Below, in pieces: positions 44,878 to 55,896 of a stretch of 64,000 nt of DNA. Numbering within the stretch: position 1 is the first letter of the stretch; the number at the start of each line of letters is the position of its first letter. The notes beneath the pieces were generated by a model that did not search any database, had not been told where the DNA came from, and worked only from the letters and a program-made list of their open reading frames with translations. Origin of the DNA: Aldehydirespirator sp963662645 (GTDB lineage: Bacteria; Actinomycetota; Acidimicrobiia; Acidimicrobiales; Aldehydirespiratoraceae); contig OY759762.1 in the NCBI GenBank assembly GCA_963662645.2, positions 186,001 through 250,000 on the forward strand, in the 5' to 3' direction. The position numbers and the translations under genes are program-made.

Positions 44878-46521
44878 ATGCGTGCGCTGGGCGCAATAGC
44901 GCAGGTCTCGCTTCAGTCGGCAGTGAGGGTGATCCTCCTGCCGTTGGTGGCGGTGGAACTGGTCGGGGGCGCGAACACTTCGAGGGTCATCGTGGCGTCG
45001 CTAATGGTGTGCGCCGTTGCCACCGCCGCGTCGCTGCTGCGTGCGGGGCCGCTGCGGTCAGAGAGCCTCTACGTCGCGATAGCCGACCCGATGAGCATCC
45101 CGTTCTGCATCCTGGCCCTCGAATTCGGCGGAGTCGCGACGCTGGCGGTGCTGGTTGCCGCCTCCGGCGTGTTCCAGATCGTCGCCGGGCTGCGGCTGGC
45201 GCGCCTGCGAGCGATCATCAACCCGGACTTCTCGATCACCCTCGTGCTGCTGGCGTGCATATCGCTGGTGCCGGCGTTCGCGCGTGTCATCGAATCACCA
45301 GAGGGTGCTCGACCGAGCGCGGTGCCGGTGTGCATGGCCCTCACCGCCGCAGCCATCTACGCGATGAACCGGTTCGGACCCTCTGCGCTGCAGCCGTGGG
45401 CCCCGCCGCTGGGGCTCGCCGCCGGCGCCGCGGCTGCTGCCGCCTACGGGATCTACGAGACCGATCTCGTCGCCGATACGGCCTGGATCGGCCTGCCCAC
45501 CTCGGGCTGGGTCCCCACCGGCGGCTTCGATGCCGCGGCGGTGGCGCTGCTGGTGCCGTCGTTCGCGATCCTGTCGCTGGTGCAAGTCACCAGAGCCAAC
45601 ACGTCGTCGCTGTTGGCGCAGTTCGTCTCCGGGCGGTCGGTGATCGACTTCAGAGAGGTGCAGCGGGCCAATACCCGCATCGGCGCCGGGAGCGTCCTCG
45701 CCGGCATCGCGGGCACCATCGCACTCAGCAATTCGCCGGCAGGGCCCGTGGCGATGAGACAGAGCGGCAGCGACCCCCGTCGCATCGGCGCATCGATCGT
45801 CGCCGTGTTCATCGCGGTCGCGTTGTGCCCGAAGCTGCAGGCTGTGGTGATGGCCATACCGCGGGCCCTCGTCGTGGTGTACATGGTGTACGTCCTGTTC
45901 GCGCTGGTCAGGAAGTTGATCCCGGTCAGCTCCATCGGACAGCGCGGGATGCCCCCATGGATGTGGGCGCCGCTCACCACGGCAGTCGTCTTCGAGATCG
46001 CCGCGATGGTTCTGTGGCACGACACGAGCTTCAGAGCGGTCAACGGCCTCACGGCTGGAAGCATCGTGCTGGTCGCTCTGGCTGTGCGGCGGGTGCGGCG
46101 CGCCAGCCGGCACCGGATCGACGTGCCGCTGGCGTCCTTCAGTGCCGAGGAGATCAGGGAGTTCGTCTGGAGCTTGCCTCTCGACAGCGAGGAGGTGAAG
46201 AACAGGCTCAACGCAGTCTCCGAGGAGGCGCTCATGGTGCTCATCCAGTCCGACGTCTACTCCTATGACGCCAACCGGCAGATGCAGCTGACCGTGACCC
46301 TCCACGCAGCCACCATCGAAGCGGAGTTCGCGGCCGCGCCGTCAGGCGCCCAGAACCTCCAGGAGCGCATCATGCTGCTGTCCGATCCCGAGGCGAGCGA
46401 CTTGGAGGTGGTTGTCGAACGTGACGCCGCGCTCCGGCTATTGAACCACTACGCAGCGTCGGTGAACCACCGCCAGTACCAGGATGTGGAAGTCATCACC
46501 GCCGTGGTGGATGCGGGGTGA
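44878..46521 (+). CDS. Nucleobase permease-like membrane protein with C-terminal soluble domain
   Basis: ATG 44878 starts 14 bases after uvrC. The 547 residues contain about eleven to thirteen hydrophobic helices up to residue 410 (LPLVAVELVGG, ESLYVAIADPMSIPFCILALE, ALVVVYMVYVLFALVRK). The pattern of helix, NSPAGPVAMRQSG and two final helices resembles the NCS2 xanthine/uracil permease fold, but the canonical substrate motifs are poor. Residues about 425-547 are soluble and begin FSAEEIREFVWSLPLDSEEVKNRLNAVSEEALMV (quoted in part), which looks like the N-box region of an RsbW/HATPase_c fold. I am not sure of the transported substrate. The adjacent hydantoinase genes suggest a nucleobase breakdown product. 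Confidence 0.6.
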   Translation: MRALGAIAQVSLQSAVRVILLPLVAVELVGGANTSRVIVASLMVCAVATAASLLRAGPLRSESLYVAIADPMSIPFCILALEFGGVATLAVLVAASGVFQIVAGLRLARLRAIINPDFSITLVLLACISLVPAFARVIESPEGARPSAVPVCMALTAAAIYAMNRFGPSALQPWAPPLGLAAGAAAAAAYGIYETDLVADTAWIGLPTSGWVPTGGFDAAAVALLVPSFAILSLVQVTRANTSSLLAQFVSGRSVIDFREVQRANTRIGAGSVLAGIAGTIALSNSPAGPVAMRQSGSDPRRIGASIVAVFIAVALCPKLQAVVMAIPRALVVVYMVYVLFALVRKLIPVSSIGQRGMPPWMWAPLTTAVVFEIAAMVLWHDTSFRAVNGLTAGSIVLVALAVRRVRRASRHRIDVPLASFSAEEIREFVWSLPLDSEEVKNRLNAVSEEALMVLIQSDVYSYDANRQMQLTVTLHAATIEAEFAAAPSGAQNLQERIMLLSDPEASDLEVVVERDAALRLLNHYAASVNHRQYQDVEVITAVVDAG

Positions 46522-46623
46522 GGGGCCGCGGACGGCTCGCATGGTCACCTCGCGACAGGATGCGCAGCACCTTCTGGGCGCGGGTGCCGGGGGGAGGGGC
46601 CGCGGGCGGCTCGCATAGTCACC
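46520..46623 (+). repeat. Direct repeat pair between permease and SDR genes
   Basis: GAGGGGCCGCGGACGGCTCG to ATGGTCACC (46520-46549) recurs as GAGGGGCCGCGGGCGGCTCG to ATAGTCACC (46594-46623), 30 bases with about two or three mismatches, 74 bases apart. The first copy overlaps the permease stop codon; the second leads into a TAGACT hexamer and the SDR ribosome binding site. Confidence 0.8.
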
Positions 46624-46660
46624 CCTAGACTGCCCGTACTGCCGGCTGGGGAGGTGGCGG

Positions 46661-47464
46661 TTGCACGACTCCTTGAGGGGCAAGGTGGTCTTGGTCACCG
46701 GGTCCGGTCGGGGCATAGGCAGGGCCATCGCCAAGCGCTTCGCCAGCGCGGGCGCGTCGGTGGCCGTCAATGACATCGACGGCGAGGCGGCAGCAAGCAC
46801 CGCCCGAGGGATCCGAGACGGCGGCGGCACCGCCAGGGCGGCGCCGGCCGACGTGTCCGACAGCACCCAGGTGGGCGCGATGATCGACTCGATCATGGCC
46901 GAGCACAGCCGGATCGACGTGCTGGTCAACAACGCGGGCATCGTCAGCCCGATGCTCCACTTCTTCGGGGCGACCGAGGAGTGGTGGCGCCGCATCATCG
47001 ACGTGAATCTGACCGGGCACTTCCTGGTTTCGCAGCCGGTGGCTCGCATCATGGCCGCCCGCGGCGGGGGCAGCATCGTCAACATGAGCTCGGGCGGAGC
47101 CACCCGGGCCCACCGGTCGTTCACCGCCTACGACGCTGCCAAGGGCGGGATCGAGGCGCTCACCAGAGCGATGGCGCTGGATCTCGGCCCCTACAACATC
47201 CGCGTCAACGCGCTCGTGCCGGGATCAATCGACACCAGCGGCATGACGAGCGACCAGCGAGCGCTGCGGGGCGAGAACGTGCCCCTCGGTCGGATCGGCG
47301 AACCCCTCGACATGACCGGCGCGGCGCTGTTCCTGGCCTCAGACGAGGCCAGCTACATCACCGGAGAGACGCTGCGGGTCGACGGAGGGATGCTGGCCCA
47401 GCAGCGCTCGGCCACAGTGGACATCGTCCCGCCCGGCACGTTCCCCGCCATCGAGGACCTGTAG
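46661..47464 (+). CDS. Short-chain dehydrogenase/reductase
   Basis: TTG 46661 follows GGGGAGG (46648-46654) by six bases. The 267-residue classical SDR has the cofactor loop VTGSGRGIGRAIAKRF, NNAGIV, catalytic Ser in VNMSSGG, YDAAKGG (Tyr-x-x-x-Lys) and LFLASDEASYITGETLRVDGG. Asp after the second strand (NDIDG) favours NAD over NADP. It lies between the permease and the hydantoinase fusion and is probably part of the same catabolic operon. The substrate is unknown; carbohydrate- or amino-alcohol-like substrates are common in this subfamily. Confidence 0.85.
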   Translation: MHDSLRGKVVLVTGSGRGIGRAIAKRFASAGASVAVNDIDGEAAASTARGIRDGGGTARAAPADVSDSTQVGAMIDSIMAEHSRIDVLVNNAGIVSPMLHFFGATEEWWRRIIDVNLTGHFLVSQPVARIMAARGGGSIVNMSSGGATRAHRSFTAYDAAKGGIEALTRAMALDLGPYNIRVNALVPGSIDTSGMTSDQRALRGENVPLGRIGEPLDMTGAALFLASDEASYITGETLRVDGGMLAQQRSATVDIVPPGTFPAIEDL

Positions 47465-47540
47465 CGGTGCCGCGAGCCGAGGCCGGGGCGAACACCGCCG
47501 TGTCGCGCGACCCCGACACCGCGGCCGGGGCTCTGTAGCC

Positions 47541-50500
47541 GTGGAGCGGGCAGCGGCCGGACCGCGCATCGGTGTGGACGTCGGAGGCACGTTCACCGAT
47601 GTCGCCCTCGAGCGGGCGGACGGGACGTTCGCGTCCGTCAAGGTCCTGACCACCCACCAGCGGCCCGAGGAGGGGATTCTTGCGGGAGTCTCGTCCCTCG
47701 CCGACCGCGAGCGCGTTCCAATGGACAAGATCACCCAGATCATCCACGGCACCACGCTGGCCACCAACGCCCTCATCGAGCGCCGGGGCGCCAAGACCGC
47801 GCTGGTGACCACGGCAGGGTTCCGCGACGTGATCGAGACCCGCACTGAGAGCCGGTTCGAGCAGTACGACCTCAACATCGTGCTTCCTGAGCCCCTGATC
47901 GAGCGCAAGGACCGCTACGTGGTGCCCGAGCGCATCGGCGCCCGCGGCGAGGTGCTGAAGCCCTTCGACGAGCGGGTCGCCCGACAGGTCGTCGCCGGGC
48001 TGGTGGACGGCGGATACCAGTCGGTGGCAGTCGGGTTCATGCACAGCTACAGGAATCCGGACCACGAGCGCCGGTTCCGGGAACTCCTGCTCGAGGCCGA
48101 CTCGTCGGTGGCGGTATCGCTGAGCTGCGAGGTCTCGCCCCAGATGCGGGAGTTCGAGCGCTTCAACACGGTCTGCGCCAACGCCTATGTGCAGCCGCTC
48201 ATTGCCTCGTACCTGCGCCGGCTCGAAACTGAGCTGCGCCGCCTTGGGGCGGTGTGCCCGCTGCTGCTGATCCACTCGGGAGGCGGCCTGATGAGCAGCG
48301 ACGCCGCGGCCTCGTTCCCGGTGCGCCTCGTCGAGTCTGGACCGGCCGGGGGAGCGATCTTCGCCGCTCATCTGGCCCGGGTCCATGGCCGCGACCGGAT
48401 CGTCTCCTACGACATGGGGGGCACCACTGCGAAGATCGCGCTGATAGAGGACTACTCGCCCCGCACGGCCAAGACCTTCGAGACCGCCCGGACGGCCCGG
48501 TTCAAGAAGGGCAGCGGGATGCCGATCTCCGTGCCGACCATCGAGATGATCGAAATCGGCGCGGGCGGCGGGTCCATCGCCACCGTCGACGCGCTCGGGC
48601 AGATCCGGGTGGGGCCGCAGAGCGCCGGCGCCGAGCCCGGTCCCGCGTGCTACGCCCTGGGCGGGACGGCTGCAACCGTCACCGACGCCAACGTGCAACT
48701 CGGACGGTTGCGTCCCGAGAACTTCCTTGCGCCGGACATCTCGCTGTCGCCCGAGCTGGCGACCAGCGCCCTGCGCCGCGGCGTGGGCACGCCCCTCGGG
48801 CTCGATGACGACGCCGCGGCCGTAGGCGTGGCCGAAGTGGTCGACGAGAACATGGCCAACGCGGCCCGCACCCACGCGGTGGAGAGCGGCAAAGACTTGG
48901 CCGGCTACTCGATGGTCGCCTTCGGGGGAGCCGCCCCGCTGCACGCCAGCCGGCTGATCGACAAGCTGGGAATGGCCGAGGTGCTGGTACCGGTCGGTGC
49001 GGGCGTCGGCTCGGCCATCGGGTTCCTGCTCGCGCCGTTCTCCTACGAGGCCACCCGCAGCTTCTATGCCACGTCCAACAACTTCGATACCCGCGGCGTC
49101 AGCGAGGTACTCGCCCAGCTGGCCCGAGAGGCCGAGGCCTTCGTTCGAATGGCCACCGCCGACGAGGTCATCGTCGAGCGCGAGGTGCTGATGCGATATC
49201 GCGGCCAGGGCTGGGAGATCCCGGTGGCGCTGCCCGACGGCGACTTCGACGAGATCGCGGCGCAGGAACTGGCCACCACCTTCGTCAAGGCCTACGAAGC
49301 CTTCTTCGGCCGGGCCATCGAGGGCCTCGCCATCGAGGCGGTGAGCTGGTCGGTGCGGGTGTCGTCAGCCCGCGCCGCGCCCCCGGCGGTGGAGCCAGTC
49401 GCAGCCGGCGAACCCCTGAAAGCGGCCGAAACCCGAACGGTGCACGACCCGGTCGCTGGCGGCGAGGTCGCGGCGGCCGTGTTCGACCGCGGCACCCTGG
49501 CCGTCGGGGACACTGTCGCCGGCCCGGCGCTGATCACCGAGGACCAGACCACCACCGTGATCGCCTCCGGCCACGAGGCCGTGGTGCAGAACGACCTGAC
49601 CCTCAGGATCGCCGGGACGAGCCGTCCGGGAGCGCCAGCGACGGCGACGCTGGTTGACGCGGCGGGTCGCGAGATCCGAACGCCGAGCGGGCCGCGAGCC
49701 GCCGAGTTCCCCGACGGAGTCGGGACCGCGGGCTGCGAGGTGCCCATGCAGATCATGTGGAACCGGCTGATATCGGTGGTCGAAGAGCAGGCGCTGACCC
49801 TGGTGCGAACCGCGTTCTCCACGTCGGTGCGGGAGGCCGGCGACCTGTCGGCGGGAGTGTTCGACCCGTCCGGCCGAATGATCGCCCAAGCAGTCACCGG
49901 CACGCCCGGTCATGTCAACACCATGGCCGCGTCCCTGGGCCACTTCATCAACGAGATCGGGGCCGAGAGCATGCGCCCCGGCGACGTGTACCTCACCAAC
50001 GACCCATGGAAGGGCACCGGCCACCTCCACGACATCACCGTGGCCACTCCCGTATTCCTCGCGGATGGACATCGACGCGGCGACGGCGACGAGGACCGCA
50101 ACGAGCCCGAGACCCTCATCGGCTTCTTCGCCTCGACCGCGCACGTGGTCGACATCGGCGGACGCGGGTTCGGGCCCGACGCCCGAGAGCTGTACGAGGA
50201 GGGCATCCGCATCCCCATCATGAGATGGGCCGAGCGGGGCCGCCTCAACCGGGACCTGATCGACATCCTGCGATGCAACGTGCGGGAGCCCGACCAGGTG
50301 ATCGGCGACATCCACGGCCTGGCCGCCTCCAACGAGACCGGCCGCCGGCGGCTGCTCGACATGGTGGCCGAGTTCGGCCTCACTGATCTCGAGGATCTGG
50401 CCGCCTTCGTGTTCGACCGCACGCGCCGAGCCACCCTCGGCGCGCTTGCGGCGGTCCCCGACGGGGTCTACCGCAACACCATGAGGGTGGACGGCTACGG

Positions 50501-51380
50501 CGACCCGGTGACGCTGGCGGCCGAGGTGACCGTCGGCGACGGCGGCATGCACGCCGACTTCGCCGGGACCTCGCCGGTGAGCCCGTTCGGCATCAACGTG
50601 CCCATCACCTACGCCCAGGCGTACTTCACCTACGGGATGCTGGTGGCGCTGGCACCGGAACTGCCCAACAACTACGCCTCCCTGCTGCCCTTCACGGTGA
50701 GCGCCCCGCCGGGCGCGATACTCAACGCGGTCGAGCCCGACCCGGTGGCGATCCGCCACGTGATCGGCCACTTCGTGACGGACCTGTGCCTCGGGGCCAT
50801 CGCCCAGGCCCTGCCCGCCGTCGTTCCGGCCGAGGGGTCCGGGGCACTGTGGAACTTCCAAGCCAGCGCCCGCAGCGCCGATCCGGCCGACCCGCGGCCG
50901 CCGGTCGAGATGCTGATGTTCAACAGCGGCGGCAGCGGCGCCCGGCCCGGGCTCGACGGGCTCACCGCCACCGCCTTCCCGTCGGGGGTGCGCACCATGA
51001 GCGTCGAGGCCACCGAGCAGGTGGGCCCCATCGTGGTCTGGCGCAAGGAGATCCGCGAGAACAGCGGGGGCGCAGGCCGGTTCCGGGGCGGGCTCGGCCA
51101 GATTATCGAGATCGCTCCCGCCGAGGGCTACCTGTTCGAGTTCTCGGCCATGTTCGACCGGGTCGACAACCCGGCCCGGGGCCGGGCGGGAGGCCGCAAC
51201 GGCGACCCCGGCGCGGTGCGCCTCGACGACGGCACGCCCTTCGGGTCCAAGGGCAAGCAGACGGTGCCCGCGGGCCGGCGCCTGACTCTGGAGCTTCCGG
51301 GCGGCGGCGGCTTCGGCGACCCGGCCGAGCGCGACCCGGTTGCGATCGCCAACGATCTGGCCCAGGGCTACGTCTCTTGA
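47541..51380 (+). CDS. Hydantoinase/5-oxoprolinase family protein, HyuA-HyuB fusion
   Basis: GTG 47541 gives 1,279 residues. Residues 1-690 are HyuA-type with the actin-like ATPase motifs GVDVGGTFTDVALE, IIHGTTLATNALIER, SGPAGGAIFAA, SYDMGGTTAKIALI and IGAGGGSIATVD. Residues about 735-1279 are HyuB-type (IMWNRLISVVEEQALTLVRT, FDPSGRMIAQAVTGTPGH, VYLTNDPWKGTGHLHD, FNSGGSGARPG, ELPGGGGFGDPAERDP). Bacterial enzymes of this group are usually two polypeptides; the fusion resembles eukaryotic 5-oxoprolinase. They open cyclic amides such as 5-oxoproline, N-methylhydantoin or hydantoins with ATP. The following FAD amine oxidase makes an N-methylated substrate attractive, which is inference. Confidence 0.9.
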   Translation: MERAAAGPRIGVDVGGTFTDVALERADGTFASVKVLTTHQRPEEGILAGVSSLADRERVPMDKITQIIHGTTLATNALIERRGAKTALVTTAGFRDVIETRTESRFEQYDLNIVLPEPLIERKDRYVVPERIGARGEVLKPFDERVARQVVAGLVDGGYQSVAVGFMHSYRNPDHERRFRELLLEADSSVAVSLSCEVSPQMREFERFNTVCANAYVQPLIASYLRRLETELRRLGAVCPLLLIHSGGGLMSSDAAASFPVRLVESGPAGGAIFAAHLARVHGRDRIVSYDMGGTTAKIALIEDYSPRTAKTFETARTARFKKGSGMPISVPTIEMIEIGAGGGSIATVDALGQIRVGPQSAGAEPGPACYALGGTAATVTDANVQLGRLRPENFLAPDISLSPELATSALRRGVGTPLGLDDDAAAVGVAEVVDENMANAARTHAVESGKDLAGYSMVAFGGAAPLHASRLIDKLGMAEVLVPVGAGVGSAIGFLLAPFSYEATRSFYATSNNFDTRGVSEVLAQLAREAEAFVRMATADEVIVEREVLMRYRGQGWEIPVALPDGDFDEIAAQELATTFVKAYEAFFGRAIEGLAIEAVSWSVRVSSARAAPPAVEPVAAGEPLKAAETRTVHDPVAGGEVAAAVFDRGTLAVGDTVAGPALITEDQTTTVIASGHEAVVQNDLTLRIAGTSRPGAPATATLVDAAGREIRTPSGPRAAEFPDGVGTAGCEVPMQIMWNRLISVVEEQALTLVRTAFSTSVREAGDLSAGVFDPSGRMIAQAVTGTPGHVNTMAASLGHFINEIGAESMRPGDVYLTNDPWKGTGHLHDITVATPVFLADGHRRGDGDEDRNEPETLIGFFASTAHVVDIGGRGFGPDARELYEEGIRIPIMRWAERGRLNRDLIDILRCNVREPDQVIGDIHGLAASNETGRRRLLDMVAEFGLTDLEDLAAFVFDRTRRATLGALAAVPDGVYRNTMRVDGYGDPVTLAAEVTVGDGGMHADFAGTSPVSPFGINVPITYAQAYFTYGMLVALAPELPNNYASLLPFTVSAPPGAILNAVEPDPVAIRHVIGHFVTDLCLGAIAQALPAVVPAEGSGALWNFQASARSADPADPRPPVEMLMFNSGGSGARPGLDGLTATAFPSGVRTMSVEATEQVGPIVVWRKEIRENSGGAGRFRGGLGQIIEIAPAEGYLFEFSAMFDRVDNPARGRAGGRNGDPGAVRLDDGTPFGSKGKQTVPAGRRLTLELPGGGGFGDPAERDPVAIANDLAQGYVS

Positions 51381-51466
51381 AGCCCTTGAAGCACTCCTGC
51401 TACGTGGTTCACGCTTGCGGCGTCGTCCGCTCCCATGACGTCGTTCAGGGCTGCGTCTCTTGAAGC
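51363..51466 (+). repeat. Direct repeat pair at the hydantoinase/amine oxidase junction
   Basis: CAGGGCTACGTCTCTTGAAGC (51363-51383) recurs as CAGGGCTGCGTCTCTTGAAGC (51446-51466), one mismatch in 21, 83 bases apart. In the first copy TCTTGA supplies the hydantoinase stop; in the second the TTG of the same string is the start of the next gene. Confidence 0.85.
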
Positions 51467-52641
51467 GCAACTACGACGTTGTCATCGCAGGCGGGGCGAT
51501 CATGGGCTCCTCTGTCGCGTTCTTCCTGTCCCGCAACCCCGACTTCGACGGGACGGTCCTGGTGGTGGAGCGCGACCCGACCTACGAGTACAGCTCCACC
51601 GCCCGCACCAACAGCTGCATGCGCCAGCAGTTCTCTACCGAGGTCAACATCCGCATATCCCAGTTCGCGGCCGAGTTCGTGCGCGACTTCCGGGACTGGA
51701 TGGACGACCCGGAGGCCCCCGAGGTTCCCGTCAACCACTTCGGGTACATGTACCTCGCCGCGGACCAGGCCTCGGCCGCGGTGCTGGAGACCAACCAGCG
51801 GTTGCAGGCATCCCTCGGGTCCGACACCAAGATAATGACCCCGGAGCAGATCGCGGCTGCCTACCCCTTCTACAACGTCGACGGCATTGTCTGCGGCAGC
51901 CACAACCTCGTCGGGGAGGGCTGGTTCGACTCGGGAACGGTGTTCGACTGGTGGCGGCGCCAGGCTCGGCGCAACGGCGTCGAGTTCATCAAGGACGAGG
52001 TGACGGGGATCGACCGCTCCGGTGACGCAGTGATTGCGATGGAGTTGGCGTCGGGCAACCGCGCCGGGTGCGGGGCGCTGGTCAACGCCACCGGCCCCCG
52101 AGCGGCTCGAACTGCAGCCATGGCCGGCCTGGAGCTGCCGGTCGAGCCCCGCAAGCGGTTCACGTGGATCTTCGAGGCGGCCGAGCCGCTCGAGCGGGAC
52201 CTGCCCCTGACGATCGACCCCAGCGGGGTGCACGTGCGCAGCGACGGCGCGGCGTACCTGGCCGGGTGCCCGCCCGATGTGGACCCGCCGGTCGCCCTCG
52301 ACGACTTCGACATGGATCACCACATCTTCGAGGAGAAGGTGTGGCCCGTTCTGGCCAACCGGGTTCCCGCCTTCGAGCGCATCAGGGTCACGAGCCGCTG
52401 GGCGGGTCACTACGCCTACAACTACTTCGATCACAACGCGGTGGTGGGCCCCCACACCGACGTGCGGAACTTCTTGTTCATCAACGGCTTCTCGGGCCAC
52501 GGCATGCAGCAGTCGCCCGCGATGGGGCGGGCCGTCGCCGAGCTGATCTGCTACGGCGAGTACCGCACACTCGATCTGTCGGAGCTCGGCTACGAGCGCA
52601 TAGACCGGGGCGAGCCGTTCGTGGAGACGGCGATCATCTAG
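51460..52641 (+). CDS. FAD-dependent amine oxidoreductase (DAO family, sarcosine oxidase-like)
   Basis: TTG 51460 starts directly with the FAD-binding strand (MKRNYDVVIAGGAIMGSSVA). The 393-residue protein has the Rossmann motif GGAIMGSSVAFFL, the acidic end VVERDPTYEYSST, NATGPRAARTAAMAG and a C-terminal INGFSGHGMQQSPAMGRAVA, all typical of the DAO fold of sarcosine, dimethylglycine and glycine oxidases. EYSSTARTNSCMRQQFSTE follows the flavin-linking region. It oxidises a primary or secondary amine carbon with FAD. As the partner of a hydantoinase, N-methyl amino acids are likely substrates. No ribosome binding site is clear; the start lies within a duplicated junction sequence. Confidence 0.85.
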   Translation: MKRNYDVVIAGGAIMGSSVAFFLSRNPDFDGTVLVVERDPTYEYSSTARTNSCMRQQFSTEVNIRISQFAAEFVRDFRDWMDDPEAPEVPVNHFGYMYLAADQASAAVLETNQRLQASLGSDTKIMTPEQIAAAYPFYNVDGIVCGSHNLVGEGWFDSGTVFDWWRRQARRNGVEFIKDEVTGIDRSGDAVIAMELASGNRAGCGALVNATGPRAARTAAMAGLELPVEPRKRFTWIFEAAEPLERDLPLTIDPSGVHVRSDGAAYLAGCPPDVDPPVALDDFDMDHHIFEEKVWPVLANRVPAFERIRVTSRWAGHYAYNYFDHNAVVGPHTDVRNFLFINGFSGHGMQQSPAMGRAVAELICYGEYRTLDLSELGYERIDRGEPFVETAII

Positions 52642-52685
52642 CACGGGCACCCGCAACTGCGATTCACAACTACGATCGCCCGCGA

Positions 52686-53552
52686 GTGAGTGCCTTCGTC
52701 GTCATCGCGGGGATGTCGGGAGCCGGTCGCAGCCACGCGGCCAACAACCTCGAGGACCTCGGCTGGTTCGTGATGGACAACCTGCCGCCGTCGCTCATCG
52801 GCAAGGTGGCCGACCTTGCGGGGGCGCCGGGAGCAGGCATCGATCGGCTCGCCCTGGTGGTGGGCACCGGCCGCTACCACGATGAGATCGTCGGCATGAT
52901 CGAAGGCCTGAGGAAGGGGTTCGACGGGCTGCGGATCCTGTTCCTCGACGCGACCACCGACGCCCTCGTCCGCCGGTACGAGTCCACCCGCCGGCGGCAT
53001 CCGTTCTCAGAAACCGGAGGGACGGGCACCCTGGCCGAGGCCATCGAGGCAGAGCGGTCGGCGCTGGAGCCGGTGCGGGCCGCCGCCGATGTGTCCATAG
53101 ACACCTCGGACCTCAACATCCACCAGCTGCGGGACCGCATGGCCGAGCTGTTCGGCGTGGGCGAGGGCCAGGCCATGCGGATCACGGTGCTGTCGTTCGG
53201 CTACACCCACGGCATCCCCCTCGACGTGGACATCGTGATCGACTGCCGGTTCCTGCCCAACCCCCACTATGTGAACGAGCTGCGGCCCCTGAGCGGGCTC
53301 GACGCCGAGGTGTCGGACTACGTGATGCAGCAGCCCGTGACGGGGGAGTTCCTGGCCCGCATGGAGTCGCTGCTGGAGCTCCTGATACCCCAATACGTGG
53401 CCGAGGGCAAGTCGTACCTGACGGTGGCCTTCGGCTGCACCGGCGGACGGCATCGCTCAGTGGCCGTGACCGAGCACTTCGCCGGGGTGCTCGGCGCCAT
53501 GGGCCACGAGCCCGCCGTAGTGCACCGCGACATCGACAAGATCGACAAATAG
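52686..53552 (+). CDS. rapZ: RNase adapter RapZ / YvcJ family nucleotide-binding protein
   Basis: GTG 52686 gives 288 residues. The P-loop is GMSGAGRSHAANNLEDLGWF, with Arg replacing the usual Lys, a variant common in actinobacterial members. Then come MDNLPPSLIGKVADL, FLDATTDALVRRYESTRRRHPF, and the C-terminal RapZ signature (FSFGYTHGIPLDVDIVIDCR-like, NPHYVNELRPLSGLD, GCTGGRHRSVAVTEH). In E. coli RapZ controls glmS RNA turnover; in Gram-positives YvcJ binds nucleotides and its role is unclear. The usual downstream yvcK and whiA are missing and gap follows directly. Confidence 0.95.
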   Translation: MSAFVVIAGMSGAGRSHAANNLEDLGWFVMDNLPPSLIGKVADLAGAPGAGIDRLALVVGTGRYHDEIVGMIEGLRKGFDGLRILFLDATTDALVRRYESTRRRHPFSETGGTGTLAEAIEAERSALEPVRAAADVSIDTSDLNIHQLRDRMAELFGVGEGQAMRITVLSFGYTHGIPLDVDIVIDCRFLPNPHYVNELRPLSGLDAEVSDYVMQQPVTGEFLARMESLLELLIPQYVAEGKSYLTVAFGCTGGRHRSVAVTEHFAGVLGAMGHEPAVVHRDIDKIDK

Positions 53553-53572
53553 GCGCGTACATCCCCCGCACC

Positions 53573-53597
53573 CGCCACCAGAACTCCGGCGGTGGCG
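53573..53597 (+). terminator. Hairpin after rapZ
   Basis: CGCCACC (53573-53579) and GGTGGCG (53591-53597) form a 7-base-pair stem with an 11-base loop, 20 bases after the rapZ stop. There is no T-run, so it is at best a weak or factor-assisted terminator. The gap promoter lies further down. Confidence 0.4.
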
Positions 53598-53677
53598 AGC
53601 GATTGTTCGCCCTGGGCACCGGAATGTCGCATAGCAATGCCGCATAGCGCCGTGCGGCCCGGCCTAGCCTCTGCGCC

Positions 53678-54688
<1,011 letters not shown>

Positions 54689-54699
54689 GATGGCGCTAG

Positions 54700-55885
<1,186 letters not shown>

Positions 55886-55896
<11 letters not shown>

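Noticed and set aside
53553..53677. Hidden yvcK or whiA fragment between rapZ and gap
   Set aside because: The 125-base spacer shows a hairpin and short repeats but no coding similarity to either protein.
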